Below, one piece after another: positions 15,410 through 23,517 of a stretch of DNA of 64,000 bases (positions are counted from its first letter, which is position 1; every line of letters begins with the position of its first letter). The DNA is from Lachnospiraceae bacterium KGMB03038 (lineage in GTDB: Bacteria; Bacillota; Clostridia; Lachnospirales; Lachnospiraceae): positions 1,888,501 to 1,952,500 of the forward strand of contig CP041667.1 of NCBI GenBank assembly GCA_007361935.1, written 5' to 3'. Under the pieces are notes generated by a model that did not search any database, was not told the DNA's origin, and saw only the letters and a program-made list of their open reading frames with translations. The translations under genes and the position numbers were made by a program.

Positions 15410-15997
15410 CTAAATCTCCATCATCCCCGACATGATGCAGGCGCCGGCCGCTCCGCAGGAGCAGACCTCTTCCACCTGCCCTGTGCCTGGATGGATGCCT
15501 CCGATGCCATAGACTGGGATCGGAACGGCCTGGCAGATTTCCCGAAGGAACGAAATTCCTCTGGGCGCCAGGCCTTTTTTACAGTCTGTCACATAGACGT
15601 GTCCTGCCGTCAGGCAGTCCGCGCCCAGCCTCACCGCTTCCAAGGCTTCTTCCAGGGAATGGATGGAAGTCCCGATCTGGTCAAAATCTTCTCTCAGGGA
15701 TGGCTCTCCTTCCAGGCTGCGAAGCAGAGCCAGAGGCAGGTGGATCCGCCGTACCCCCGCCTGCCGCGCCGCTTCCAGATAGGTATGATAAATACAAGGC
15801 ACCCCATAAGATTCACAGATTGTCTTTACCCTTCCCGCAAGATCCGCGTATACTTCTTCCGGCAGGTCTTTTTCCCTTACGATCACCGCCGCCGGCCTCA
15901 GACGACAGATCCGTTTCATCTGCTCTTCATAGGGACGGCTGGTAAGGCGCCGGTTGGTCACCGCCGTCACACGTCCCCAGTCTTCCCGCCTACACAT
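15410..15997 (-). CDS. ThiE/TenI-family protein (thiamine phosphate synthase or thiazole tautomerase)
   Basis: A 195-residue TIM barrel, last gene of the thi operon; its ATG overlaps the thiH stop by eight bases. The motif VREKDL matches the substrate loop, and TSIHSLEEALEAVRLGADCLTAGHVYVTDCKKGLAPRG matches ThiE/TenI proteins (in pieces: GHVYVTDCKKG near residue 135 and PRG). The ThiE box HLGQxD is replaced by HLPLAL, which favours a TenI-like thiazole tautomerase over a true pyrophosphate-coupling ThiE. Sequence alone cannot settle this. Confidence 0.78.
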   Translation of the reverse strand: MCRREDWGRVTAVTNRRLTSRPYEEQMKRICRLRPAAVIVREKDLPEEVYADLAGRVKTICESYGVPCIYHTYLEAARQAGVRRIHLPLALLRSLEGEPSLREDFDQIGTSIHSLEEALEAVRLGADCLTAGHVYVTDCKKGLAPRGISFLREICQAVPIPVYGIGGIHPGTGQVEEVCSCGAAGACIMSGMMEI

Positions 15998-17207
15998 AGA
16001 GATACTCCGCCATGACTGGCTGCAGATGCTGAGCTTCCAGAGCCTGGTAGACCTGTTCTACCGTCCGGCCGTCCGCGATCTCAAACTGCTCGTCTCCCTT
16101 ATCCGCCACTTCTTCTCCATGTTCTCCGATTCCGGTACTGACTCCCGCCGAGATCTTCGTCGCCGCGATCTTCACCAGATTATCCCGGACTCTCTCACAT
16201 TCCCGGCTGGAAATGGTGATGCTGGCAAAGGGCATAAACAGCCGGTAGGCGCACACCACTTGGAGAAGCTGGGCCTCGTGGACGTCCATTGGATTGATCT
16301 TGTCGTTGTTGATGATGGGCCTTAAGCGGGGACAGGAAAAGGCGATCTCCCCGTGAGGATATTTCTTCTGCAGCAAATAGGCGTGTACCGCGGTGGCAAA
16401 GGCGTCCCTGCGGAAATCGTCCAGTCCCAGAAGCGCCGCGAAGCCTACTCCCCGCATCCCCCCTTTCAAAGCCCGTTCCTGAGCGTTGAACCGGTAAGGG
16501 AAGATCCGTTTATGTCCGGCCAGGTGCAGGGTCTCGTATTTGTCTGAGTTATAAGTTTCCTGGAACACCGTTACATAATCTGCCCCGCAGGCGTGAAGAT
16601 AGGCGTACTCATCGGAATTCATGGGATAGACCTCCAATCCGATGACCCGGAAATACTTCCTTGCGATCTGGCAGGCTCTTCCTATATATTCTACCGTAGA
16701 CTTTTTCCTGCTCTCCCCGGTCAGAAGCAGCACCTCCTGCAGTCCCGTCTTTGCGATAGCCTCGAACTCTCTTTCGATCTCCTCTTCGTTAAGCTGTGCC
16801 CGGCGGATCTTATTATGACAGTTAAACCCACAGTAAATGCAGTAATTCTCACAGTAGTTGGCAAGATATACCGGGGTAAACATATTCACCGAGTTTCCGA
16901 AATGTCTGCGCGTCTCCCCCTGGGCCGCCTGGGCAATCTCTTCCAGAAGAGGCAGGGCCGCTGGCGACAGGAGGGCTTTCAGATCTTCCAAAGAACGGTG
17001 GTCTTTCGCCAAAGCTCTCCTTATATCCGACTCTTTATAAATCTCTGGATCGTATTCCTCCATCTTGCGGATCACTTGATCCATGACCTGGGAGCCGATG
17101 TCTTCCATATCCGGCAGATAGGTCATGTGGTCGATCCGGTTTTCTTTTTGATGTTCCCGGATCTCTTCATTTAAAATACTTTCATTGATATGCTCTTGTC
17201 TACTCAT
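15990..17207 (-). CDS. thiH: 2-iminoacetate synthase ThiH (tyrosine lyase)
   Basis: Radical SAM enzyme of 405 residues that splits tyrosine to dehydroglycine and p-cresol, supplying the C-N unit of the thiazole ring. The cluster motif is CENYCIYCGFNC (Cys pattern CxxxCxxC, about residue 115). A VTVFQETY stretch and a C-terminal helical region agree with ThiH. It lies between thiG and the tenI-like gene. Use of ThiH rather than the oxygen-dependent ThiO fits an anaerobe. Confidence 0.95.
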   Translation of the reverse strand: MSRQEHINESILNEEIREHQKENRIDHMTYLPDMEDIGSQVMDQVIRKMEEYDPEIYKESDIRRALAKDHRSLEDLKALLSPAALPLLEEIAQAAQGETRRHFGNSVNMFTPVYLANYCENYCIYCGFNCHNKIRRAQLNEEEIEREFEAIAKTGLQEVLLLTGESRKKSTVEYIGRACQIARKYFRVIGLEVYPMNSDEYAYLHACGADYVTVFQETYNSDKYETLHLAGHKRIFPYRFNAQERALKGGMRGVGFAALLGLDDFRRDAFATAVHAYLLQKKYPHGEIAFSCPRLRPIINNDKINPMDVHEAQLLQVVCAYRLFMPFASITISSRECERVRDNLVKIAATKISAGVSTGIGEHGEEVADKGDEQFEIADGRTVEQVYQALEAQHLQPVMAEYLYV

Positions 17208-17223
17208 GCCGTTCTCCTTCTTC

Positions 17224-18009
17224 TCAGTCTCTCAGGTATCCGGTCAGCGGAGAGGACGCGCTTCCTCCATGGCTTCTTACGCTTCCCATTCCGGCCAGGT
17301 AGGCCGCTCTTCCTGCTTCTACCGCAAGTCCCATAGCTTTCGCCATAACTTTTACATCCCCGGATGTTGCGATCGCTGTATTTGCCATAACAGCCGCCGC
17401 TCCCATTTCCATCGCTTCACAGGCCTGGGAAGGTTTGCCGATTCCCGCGTCTACGATCACTGGCAGATCGATCTCGTCGATCAGGATCTGGATAAATTCT
17501 TTGGTGCACAGACCCTTATTGGAACCGATGGGCGCTCCCAACGGCATGATGCAGGCCGCTCCCGCCTCCGCCATATCCCTTGCGGCGTTCAAGTCCGGAT
17601 ACATATACGGCATGGCCACAAAACCCTCTTTGTTCAAGATCTCCACCGCTTTAATGGTTTCCTGGTTGTCTGGAAGCAGGTATTTGGTATCCCGCATGAT
17701 CTCGATCTTGATCAGATCGCTTCCGCAGACCTCTCTGGACAGTCTGGCGATCCGCACTGCTTCCTCCGCGTTCCTGGCCCCGGAGGTATTGGGAAGCAGG
17801 GCTACTTCCTTTGGAATATAGTCCAAAATGTTGGCGGCTCCTCCTTCATTTGCCCGGCGAAGCGCCATGGTCACGATCTGGGCGCCTGCGTTCTCCACTG
17901 CCGCCTGGATCAAATCCAAGGAATATTTCCCAGATCCCAAGATAAACCGGGAGGTAAATTCGTGTGTACCAAGTTTCCATGTGTCTTTCTTTTGTTCCAT
18001 ATGTTTCAT
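17224..18009 (-). CDS. thiG: Thiazole synthase ThiG
   Basis: A TIM-barrel enzyme of 261 residues that joins deoxyxylulose 5-phosphate, ThiS-thiocarboxylate sulfur and dehydroglycine into the thiazole. Hallmarks are SRFILGSGKY near residue 20, the Schiff-base lysine in LIKIEIM, DAGIGKPSQACEAMEMG and NTAIATSGD. It lies between thiF and thiH. Repetitive AAGGAAAG sequence precedes the start; an internal ATG at codon 4 is an equally possible start. Confidence 0.96.
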   Translation of the reverse strand: MKHMEQKKDTWKLGTHEFTSRFILGSGKYSLDLIQAAVENAGAQIVTMALRRANEGGAANILDYIPKEVALLPNTSGARNAEEAVRIARLSREVCGSDLIKIEIMRDTKYLLPDNQETIKAVEILNKEGFVAMPYMYPDLNAARDMAEAGAACIMPLGAPIGSNKGLCTKEFIQILIDEIDLPVIVDAGIGKPSQACEAMEMGAAAVMANTAIATSGDVKVMAKAMGLAVEAGRAAYLAGMGSVRSHGGSASSPLTGYLRD

Positions 18010-18034
18010 CCTTTCCTTCTTTCCTTCTTTCCTT

Positions 18035-18688
18035 CTATTCTTCTCCCAGGATCAGCCGTACTACCAGATTGGCCTGGTGGGCCGCGCACAAGGCCACTCT
18101 TGGCGCCATCAGCCCTCTCCCCGCCTCTGCCTCTGTCTTCTCGTCTCCGCAGAGATAGAAATGAGACGTGACTCTCCTGGTATGGATCTCATTGCTGTCC
18201 CCGAAACCTGCCATTCCGCTGGCAGCCACCAGATATTTCTCCGGGAACTCCTCCAGCACCGCCTGGGCCAGCATGGCTTTCTGTTCCGGCACATCGAAAG
18301 CCTCGCAGATATACTCTTCCTTCCAAAGCAGCTCCTTTACATTATCCCTGGTCACCCGCAGGCAGTGGGTCTCGATATCCAGGTACGGATTGATCCGCTC
18401 CAGGGTCTCCGCAAGGGCGTCCGTCTTATAACGGCCGATCTGGTCTATAAAATATTGCTGCCGGTTCAGATTCGTCAGGTCCACTTGATCAAAATCTATC
18501 AAATGGAGCCGTCCCACGCCGATCCTGGCAAGGGAAACGGCAATGTTGGAACCCAGACCGCCCAGGCCTGCCACCGCGACGGAAGCCTTGGAAAGCTTCT
18601 CCTGTACTTCCTTGGTATGCCGCAGGCAGAGCGCCTGGCTGATGGCTTCTTTCGCAGGCTGTCCTGTTGCTGCTCTTTCTTTTTGCAT
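18035..18688 (-). CDS. thiF: ThiS adenylyltransferase ThiF
   Basis: An E1-like enzyme of 217 residues that adenylates the ThiS C-terminus so that sulfur can be added. The nucleotide loop is VAGLGGLGSN (about 37-46), followed by LIDFDQVDLTNLNRQQ, the E1 Asp/Arg motif. It lacks the C-terminal CxxC pair typical of E. coli ThiF, as in the short clostridial form. Its ribosome binding site GGAGG is inside the last codons of thiS (nine bases away). Confidence 0.93.
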   Translation of the reverse strand: MQKERAATGQPAKEAISQALCLRHTKEVQEKLSKASVAVAGLGGLGSNIAVSLARIGVGRLHLIDFDQVDLTNLNRQQYFIDQIGRYKTDALAETLERINPYLDIETHCLRVTRDNVKELLWKEEYICEAFDVPEQKAMLAQAVLEEFPEKYLVAASGMAGFGDSNEIHTRRVTSHFYLCGDEKTEAEAGRGLMAPRVALCAAHQANLVVRLILGEE

Positions 18689-18696
18689 GTCTTTCT

Positions 18697-18900
18697 TTAG
18701 CCTCCTCCTACAAAATTCACCACTTCCAAAGTGTCTCCATCCTCAAGCAGGGTATCCCCGTAGGTACGCTTCGGCACAATGGCGCCGTTTCTCTCTACCG
18801 CGATCCGGTCCATGCGGTACCCGTTTCTCTCCAGATAGGCCTGGATGGTAAGTCCTTCCTCGTATGGCTCTTCTGCTCCATTTACACGGATCATGCTCAC
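18697..18900 (-). CDS. thiS: Sulfur carrier protein ThiS
   Basis: A ubiquitin-like sulfur carrier of 67 residues ending in NFVGGG. The terminal Gly-Gly is adenylated by ThiF and converted to a thiocarboxylate. AGGAGG precedes the ATG. It is the first gene of thiSFGH-tenI and sits directly behind a terminator hairpin and a TPP riboswitch, so the operon should be off when thiamine diphosphate is plentiful. Confidence 0.93.
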   Translation of the reverse strand: MSMIRVNGAEEPYEEGLTIQAYLERNGYRMDRIAVERNGAIVPKRTYGDTLLEDGDTLEVVNFVGGG

Positions 18901-18916
18901 ACCTCCTTCCTTCTAT

Positions 18917-18973
18917 AAAAAAAGGTTCATGAAACAATACACCCGCGGTGGTGCACCCCTTCATGAACCTTTT
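18917..18973 (-). terminator. Leader terminator before thiS, with T-box-like loop
   Basis: A perfect 14-bp stem (AAAAGGTTCATGAA/TTCATGAACCTTTT) has a 26-base loop and a run of seven Ts on the minus strand, ending about 16 bases before the thiS start. The loop reads GGGGTGCACCACCGCGGGTG, close to the T-box core GGTGGNACCGCG. It would stop transcription before thiS unless an alternative fold forms. Confidence 0.75.
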
Positions 18974-19064
18974 CGTTCACTCTCAACTGTTCTCAAGATT
19001 CTGTTTTCCATACGGCTAAGCCCGGATGTACCGGTTTTGTCTGCCGCCTTCATGAAAATAGAAA

Positions 19065-19090
19065 CGGGAAATGGTCAATGCCATTTCCCG
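19065..19090 (-). terminator. Hairpin directly after the TPP aptamer
   Basis: A 10-bp perfect stem CGGGAAATGG/CCATTTCCCG with a six-base loop is followed on the minus strand by TTTCTATTTT. It starts about 13 bases after the aptamer, so it is the likely terminator of the riboswitch expression platform, although its T-run is interrupted. Confidence 0.65.
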
Positions 19091-19102
19091 CAATTTTCTC
19101 AT

Positions 19103-19190
19103 CTTTCCCTACGTTGGCATTATCCAAATCAGGTTTCCGGGTCGAAACTTCCAGTTTCCTCTCAGCCTGTCACACAAGCTCCCCTGTTCT
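19103..19190 (-). ncRNA. TPP riboswitch
   Basis: On the minus strand the conserved TPP aptamer blocks occur in order: AGGGGAGC (near 19186), GGCTGAGAGG (near 19165), ACCTGATTTGGATAATGCC (near 19120-19138) and CGTAGGGAA (near 19105). It lies about 200 bases before thiS and follows its own promoter, so binding of thiamine diphosphate should repress the thiSFGH-tenI operon. Confidence 0.95.
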
Positions 19191-19203
19191 ATTTCCATGT
19201 TCT

Positions 19204-19232
19204 ACTATAAAAGCTTTTCCGCGGATTGTCAA
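19204..19232 (-). promoter_or_regulatory. Promoter of the TPP riboswitch / thi operon
   Basis: TTGACA (19227-19232) and TATAGT (19204-19209) on the minus strand are 17 bases apart. The predicted start is a few bases before the aptamer and only about 50 bp after the trpS stop. Confidence 0.82.
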
Positions 19233-19248
19233 TAGGTTTTAGAGCAAC

Positions 19249-20253
19249 TTACCGGATGCGCTCCGGGAAGCCTACCTTTTTCTGAACTTTCCGCAGAGTC
19301 TTGTTGGCAAAATATCCTGCCTTTTCCGCGTTTGTCTTGATAATGCCGTCCAGATAGGCTTTATCCTTCTCCAATCTTGCCGCCTCGTCCTGCAGCGGCT
19401 TAAGGATCGCCACAACCGCTTCGCCTACCGCGATCTTAAAATCGCCGTAGCCTTTTCCGTCGAACTCTTTCACCGTCTCTTCCGGCGTCTTTCCGGTGCA
19501 GGCGCTGTAGATGTCGATCAGGTTCTTTACGCCAGGCTGTTCATCCCGGTACAGGATCTGGCCTTCGGAGTCTGTGACCGCCCGTTTGCATTTGCGCATG
19601 ATGGTGTCCGGATCGTCCAGCAGATAGATACTGGCGTTGGGGTTCTCGTCGGACTTGGACATTTTCTTCGCCGGGTCCTGCAGACTCATGATCCTGGCTC
19701 CTACTTTTCCATAATAGCCCTCCGGTATGGTAAAGACATTCCCATAAATGTTATTAAACCGCTCGGCAATGTCTCTGGTGATCTCCAGATGCTGTTTCTG
19801 GTCGTTTCCTACAGGGACCACGTCCGCCTGATACAGCAGGATATCCGCCGCCATCAACACCGGGTAGGTAAAAAGTCCCGCATTGATGTTGTCTGCGTGT
19901 TTGGCGGATTTATCCTTAAACTGGGTCATCCGGTTCAGTTCACCCATGTAAGTAAAACAGTTCAGGATCCAAGCCAGCTCCGCGTGAGCCGACACATGGG
20001 ACTGATAATAGATGCAGTTTTTCTCCGGGTCAAGTCCCGCCGCGATATAGAGGGTCAAAAGAGCGCGGGCCCGCTTGCGCAGCACAGCCGGATCCTGACG
20101 GACCGTAATCGAGTGCATATCTACCACGCTGTAGAAACATTCATACTCATCGCTCAAAGTCACCCAGTTTTTCAAGGCCCCCAGATAATTCCCAAGGGTC
20201 AGGTTGCCAGTGGCCTGCATACCGCTGAATAATACTTTTTTGTCGTTGATCAT
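19249..20253 (-). CDS. trpS: Tryptophanyl-tRNA synthetase
   Basis: Class I synthetase of 334 residues that charges tRNA-Trp. The HIGH-like motif is GNLTLGNYLG (about 16-25), and KMSKS appears in PAKKMSKSDENPN (about 195). The start ATG 20253 follows GGAGGAAATAGAACT; an upstream in-frame start would overlap the neighbour and lacks a binding site. It follows the histidine phosphatase gene by 23 bp and may share its transcript. Confidence 0.97.
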   Translation of the reverse strand: MINDKKVLFSGMQATGNLTLGNYLGALKNWVTLSDEYECFYSVVDMHSITVRQDPAVLRKRARALLTLYIAAGLDPEKNCIYYQSHVSAHAELAWILNCFTYMGELNRMTQFKDKSAKHADNINAGLFTYPVLMAADILLYQADVVPVGNDQKQHLEITRDIAERFNNIYGNVFTIPEGYYGKVGARIMSLQDPAKKMSKSDENPNASIYLLDDPDTIMRKCKRAVTDSEGQILYRDEQPGVKNLIDIYSACTGKTPEETVKEFDGKGYGDFKIAVGEAVVAILKPLQDEAARLEKDKAYLDGIIKTNAEKAGYFANKTLRKVQKKVGFPERIR

Positions 20254-20276
20254 AGTTCTATTTCCTCCTGTATTTC

Positions 20277-20906
20277 CTACCATGGCTTGACAACATCGTC
20301 ATAGTAGGCCTTATTCTCTGATAAGATGACTGCTTTTCCTTCTGTCACTTCCACTTCCGTGACTCCGCAGTTCTTGTGGACGCCGGTGCCCCAGTATTCG
20401 GAGAGAGGCTTCTTCTTCAGATTGTTCAGCAAACCTGCCATGGCCGCCCCGTGGGTAGTGACAAGGATCGTGCTGTCCTTATATTTTTCCTGATGAAACA
20501 GCCAGTCCAGGAACTCTCCCGTCCGTTTCTGTACTTCCCGGAAGTCTTCTCCCCCTTCCGGCGCCTCATAGTGGACCGGATCGTCGAAGAAACGCTGGAA
20601 AGAATCGGGAACCTCCCATCCTTCTTTGGAACAGCATTTCCCTTCCAGGACTCCAAAGGCCATCTCTTTGATCCGCTGGTCTTCTATGATGGGAACATCT
20701 CTTCCGTTTAAGATAAGAAGGGCCGTTTCTTTAGCTCTCCCGAGGGGACTGGTAAAGCAGACGTCAAAGGGAACGTCCGCAAGGCCTTTGGCCGTTTCTC
20801 TGGCCAGATGCCTTCCGAATTCATTCAATGGGATGTCCACCTGCCCCTGGATTCTTCGCTCCTTGTTCCAGTCAGTCTCTCCATGCCGTACAAAATAAAT
20901 CTTCAT
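20277..20906 (-). CDS. Histidine phosphatase family protein (phosphoglycerate mutase-like)
   Basis: A 209-residue cofactor-dependent phosphatase. The catalytic motif is FVRHGETDWN (His8) and the second catalytic His is in VTTHGAAM (about 150). Short members like this are mostly broad phosphatases (CobC/GpmB-like) rather than glycolytic mutases, and a separate gpmI is present in the window. Start ATG 20906 follows GGAGG. It is probably co-transcribed with trpS. The substrate cannot be predicted. Confidence 0.88.
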   Translation of the reverse strand: MKIYFVRHGETDWNKERRIQGQVDIPLNEFGRHLARETAKGLADVPFDVCFTSPLGRAKETALLILNGRDVPIIEDQRIKEMAFGVLEGKCCSKEGWEVPDSFQRFFDDPVHYEAPEGGEDFREVQKRTGEFLDWLFHQEKYKDSTILVTTHGAAMAGLLNNLKKKPLSEYWGTGVHKNCGVTEVEVTEGKAVILSENKAYYDDVVKPW

Positions 20907-21080
20907 CCTGTCTGCGCCTCCTTCATGTACCTTTGTAAGTATAGCACATCTTCCCCCTGTTTTCATAGCAAAATCATAGAAAAGATGGTATACTGGGATA
21001 GCAGCTCGCAGGATAAGACAAAAAAGTAAACTGCCGCTGATCATTTTTGTTAATTATTATAAAGAATAGGAGTGTTGCAT

Positions 21081-21557
21081 ATGGAAAAGATCACAAGCTT
21101 CACCATAGACCATTTAAAGCTGGTCCCTGGCATCTACGTTTCCCGTATCGATCATGTGGAAGGAAATCCCGTGACAACCTTTGACCTGCGCATGACAAGT
21201 CCCAACGATGAGCCCGTCATGAACACGGCGGAGATGCACGCCATCGAACATCTGGGCGCCACCTTCCTGCGCAATCATGAAACGTATAAAGATAAAGTCC
21301 TGTACTTTGGCCCCATGGGGTGCCGCACCGGCTTCTACCTTCTGCTGGCCGGTGAATACCGCTCCGCGGATATCGTGCCGCTGATCCGGGACATGTACAC
21401 ATTCATCGCGGAATTTGACGGAGAAGTCCCAGGAGCCTCTCCCAAAGACTGCGGGAATTATCTGGATATGAACCTGCCAATGGCCAAATACCTGGCCCGG
21501 AAGTATCTGAAAGAAGTGCTGGCGGATATTCGGGAAGACCAGCTCATGTATCCGTAA
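21081..21557 (+). CDS. luxS: S-ribosylhomocysteine lyase LuxS
   Basis: A metalloenzyme of 158 residues that splits S-ribosylhomocysteine into homocysteine and the AI-2 precursor DPD. The metal ligands His53 and His57 with catalytic Glu56 are in HAIEHLG, Cys81 is in GCRTGFYLL and the third ligand Cys124 in KDCGNY. Start ATG 21081 follows AGGAG; a GTG three codons earlier is less likely. It stands alone, three bases before a palindromic repeat, and is convergent with the GH13 gene. Confidence 0.97.
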   Translation: MEKITSFTIDHLKLVPGIYVSRIDHVEGNPVTTFDLRMTSPNDEPVMNTAEMHAIEHLGATFLRNHETYKDKVLYFGPMGCRTGFYLLLAGEYRSADIVPLIRDMYTFIAEFDGEVPGASPKDCGNYLDMNLPMAKYLARKYLKEVLADIREDQLMYP

Positions 21558-21559
21558 TC

Positions 21560-21624
21560 AATTGGGGCCGGGGGATTTTTAAAAATCCCCCGGCCCCAAT
21601 TAAAAATGCCCTGTCCCTTTTTGA
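21560..21624. repeat. REP-like palindrome with tail, copy 2
   Basis: A perfect 42-bp palindrome (21560-21601), same arm as copy 1, is followed by the tail AAAAATGCCCTGTCCCTTTT. It fills the gap between the convergent luxS and GH13 stops, with the tail next to the GH13 stop. Confidence 0.93.
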
Positions 21625-23454
21625 TCATTTCATCGCCCACAAGAATCCAAACTCTGGAAGAGAAACTTTTTCTTCTGCCAGCTTCCTTCCTCCAAGCAGA
21701 TCCTGGTATGCTCCCGGTTCCGGGAAATAAACCTCTTTTCCCTGGTCAGTGAAATTAAAGATTCCTACCAGTGTTTTTCCTCCAAGCCTCCGCATAAGCC
21801 CCAATACGCCGTCGTCTCCGGTCTCCCAGGTGGAAACCTGCGCGTCCGGTCCCAGGATTTCTTCTTTTTTCCGCAGCTCTTCCATCTTGTGTAATGCCTG
21901 GAAGATCTGGCCTTCTACCGTTTTTTTCTTGGTCCGCTGTTCTGCCAGATCCCAGCGGAATTTTCCCCGGTGGATATAACGGGAATCCGCCTGTTTCTCC
22001 GGGTCCTCTTTATAGGTATAATCGTTCACCTGACCGATCTCGTCCCCGCTGTAGATCATAGGAAGTCCCCGCTGCAGGAACATATAAGCGTGGAGCATCA
22101 GATCCTTGCGGATCGCCTTTTCCATCTTTTCTTCATTCTGTTCAAATCCAGCGCTCTCGATGCCGCACATGGAGGCGGCCGTCCCGCAGAATCTGGCGTC
22201 CATGGTCACTGGATCGTCATTATAAAGCTCTCCCCGGCTCTCGCTTCCCGGATATCTGCCTGTAAAGTAATCATTCAGGTACTTCTTATGAGGCACTTCT
22301 CCCATCTGCCAGGTACTCAAAGTCCCATAGTCCAGTCCCCAGCCAATGTCATCGTGGCACCGCAGATAGTTGAGGAAAGTATACTCTTCCGGAAGCTGGT
22401 TGACGATATCCAGCTGCTTCTTCAAAAGTTTTGTTCCCTGTACCGCCACGCTGTGCCAAGTGGTCGCCATGGTGGTCACATTGTAGAGCATGTGACATTC
22501 CGGCTTTTCCACCGTCCCAAAATACGGGACCACTTTCTCCGGCTCCATGACCACCTCTCCCAGAAGGGCAACGGCGGGACACACGATCTCCCCGATCATA
22601 CGCATCATCCGCACGATGGTGTGGACTTCTTTCAGATTCCGGCAGCTTGTGCCCAGCTTTTTCCAGATATAGGGGACCGCGTCAATCCGGATGATATCCA
22701 TTCCCTGATTCGCGAAGAAAAGATAATTGTACATCATCTCGTTAAACACCCTGGGATTGGCATAATTTAAATCCCACTGGTAGGGATAAAAACTGGTCAT
22801 CACATAATGATCGATCTGGGGAAGCCAGGTAAAATTCCCCGGCGCTGTAGTAGGGAACACCTGAGGGACCGTCTTCTCAAACTCCTGGGGAATCCAGGGA
22901 TTATCGTAGAAAAAGTAGCGGCTCATATATTCTCCGTCCCCGGCAAGCGCCTTTTTTGCCCACTCATGTTCGTTGGACGTATGGTTCATGACAAAGTCCA
23001 TACAAACGTCAATGTCCCGGTCATGGCACTCCTTTGCCAGCGCCGCCAGGTCCTCCATAGTCCCCAGATCCGGCCGGACTTTGCGGAAATCTGCCACAGC
23101 GTAACCGCCGTCAGACTTTCCTTTTACCGTATCCAGGAATGGCATCAGGTGGATGAACGTGGCGTTACATTCTTTCACATAATCCAGCTTTTTCCGCACC
23201 CCATTTAAATCTCCGGCAAAATTATCAATATAGAGCATCATGCCCAGCATCCGGTTGTTCCGGTACCATTTGGAATTCTTTGCTTTTATCCGGTCCCTGG
23301 CCTTCAGCTCAGGCTTGCGCTCCTGGTAAAATTTCAGCATTTGATCGCATAATTCCGCAAACATTGCCTCATTATCATAGAGTTCCATATAAAGCCATTT
23401 CAGCTCATCCCGATGTTTTTCAAAACGTGTGATATATTCCTTATTGATCTTCAT
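21625..23454 (-). CDS. Amylosucrase-like GH13 enzyme
   Basis: A 609-residue glycoside hydrolase family 13 protein. The (beta/alpha)8 markers are DFVMNHTS, the nucleophile Asp in DIIRIDAVPY, the acid/base Glu in ALLGEVV, and RCHDDIGWG. The HDDIGW form and the helical N-terminal domain match GH13 subfamily 4 (amylosucrase and relatives), which act on sucrose. No signal peptide is present. As last gene of the alpha-galactoside locus it probably handles the sucrose released from raffinose. Exact activity (hydrolysis, phosphorolysis or polymer formation) is not readable. The start follows GGAGACAAAT. Confidence 0.85.
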   Translation of the reverse strand: MKINKEYITRFEKHRDELKWLYMELYDNEAMFAELCDQMLKFYQERKPELKARDRIKAKNSKWYRNNRMLGMMLYIDNFAGDLNGVRKKLDYVKECNATFIHLMPFLDTVKGKSDGGYAVADFRKVRPDLGTMEDLAALAKECHDRDIDVCMDFVMNHTSNEHEWAKKALAGDGEYMSRYFFYDNPWIPQEFEKTVPQVFPTTAPGNFTWLPQIDHYVMTSFYPYQWDLNYANPRVFNEMMYNYLFFANQGMDIIRIDAVPYIWKKLGTSCRNLKEVHTIVRMMRMIGEIVCPAVALLGEVVMEPEKVVPYFGTVEKPECHMLYNVTTMATTWHSVAVQGTKLLKKQLDIVNQLPEEYTFLNYLRCHDDIGWGLDYGTLSTWQMGEVPHKKYLNDYFTGRYPGSESRGELYNDDPVTMDARFCGTAASMCGIESAGFEQNEEKMEKAIRKDLMLHAYMFLQRGLPMIYSGDEIGQVNDYTYKEDPEKQADSRYIHRGKFRWDLAEQRTKKKTVEGQIFQALHKMEELRKKEEILGPDAQVSTWETGDDGVLGLMRRLGGKTLVGIFNFTDQGKEVYFPEPGAYQDLLGGRKLAEEKVSLPEFGFLWAMK

Positions 23455-23475
23455 ATTTGTCTCCATTTTTCATTT

Positions 23476-23507
23476 GGGCCGGGGGATTTTTAAAAATCCC
23501 CCGGCCC
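23476..23507. repeat. REP-like palindrome, copy 3 (no tail)
   Basis: A perfect 32-bp palindrome with the same core as copy 1 (GGGCCGGGGGATTTTT arm), between the alpha-galactosidase stop and the GH13 start. It interrupts an otherwise continuous operon and could lower read-through or stabilise the upstream message. Confidence 0.92.
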
Positions 23508-23517
23508 CGATTGAAAA

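Noticed and set aside
18901..19060. Full T-box riboswitch before thiS
   Set aside because: Only the short core-like loop is present; there is no room for stem I with a specifier loop after the TPP aptamer. It is reported as a resemblance only.
20907..21044. Extended N-terminus (possible signal peptide) of the histidine phosphatase
   Set aside because: The hydrophobic extension lacks a ribosome binding site and overlaps the luxS upstream region. ATG 20906 has GGAGG and gives the RHGE motif at the expected position.
21625..23454. Sucrose phosphorylase (GtfA) identity for the GH13 gene
   Set aside because: Sucrose phosphorylases of GH13_18 are about 480-500 residues. This protein has 609 residues, an N-terminal helical domain and the HDDIGW motif of the amylosucrase group.
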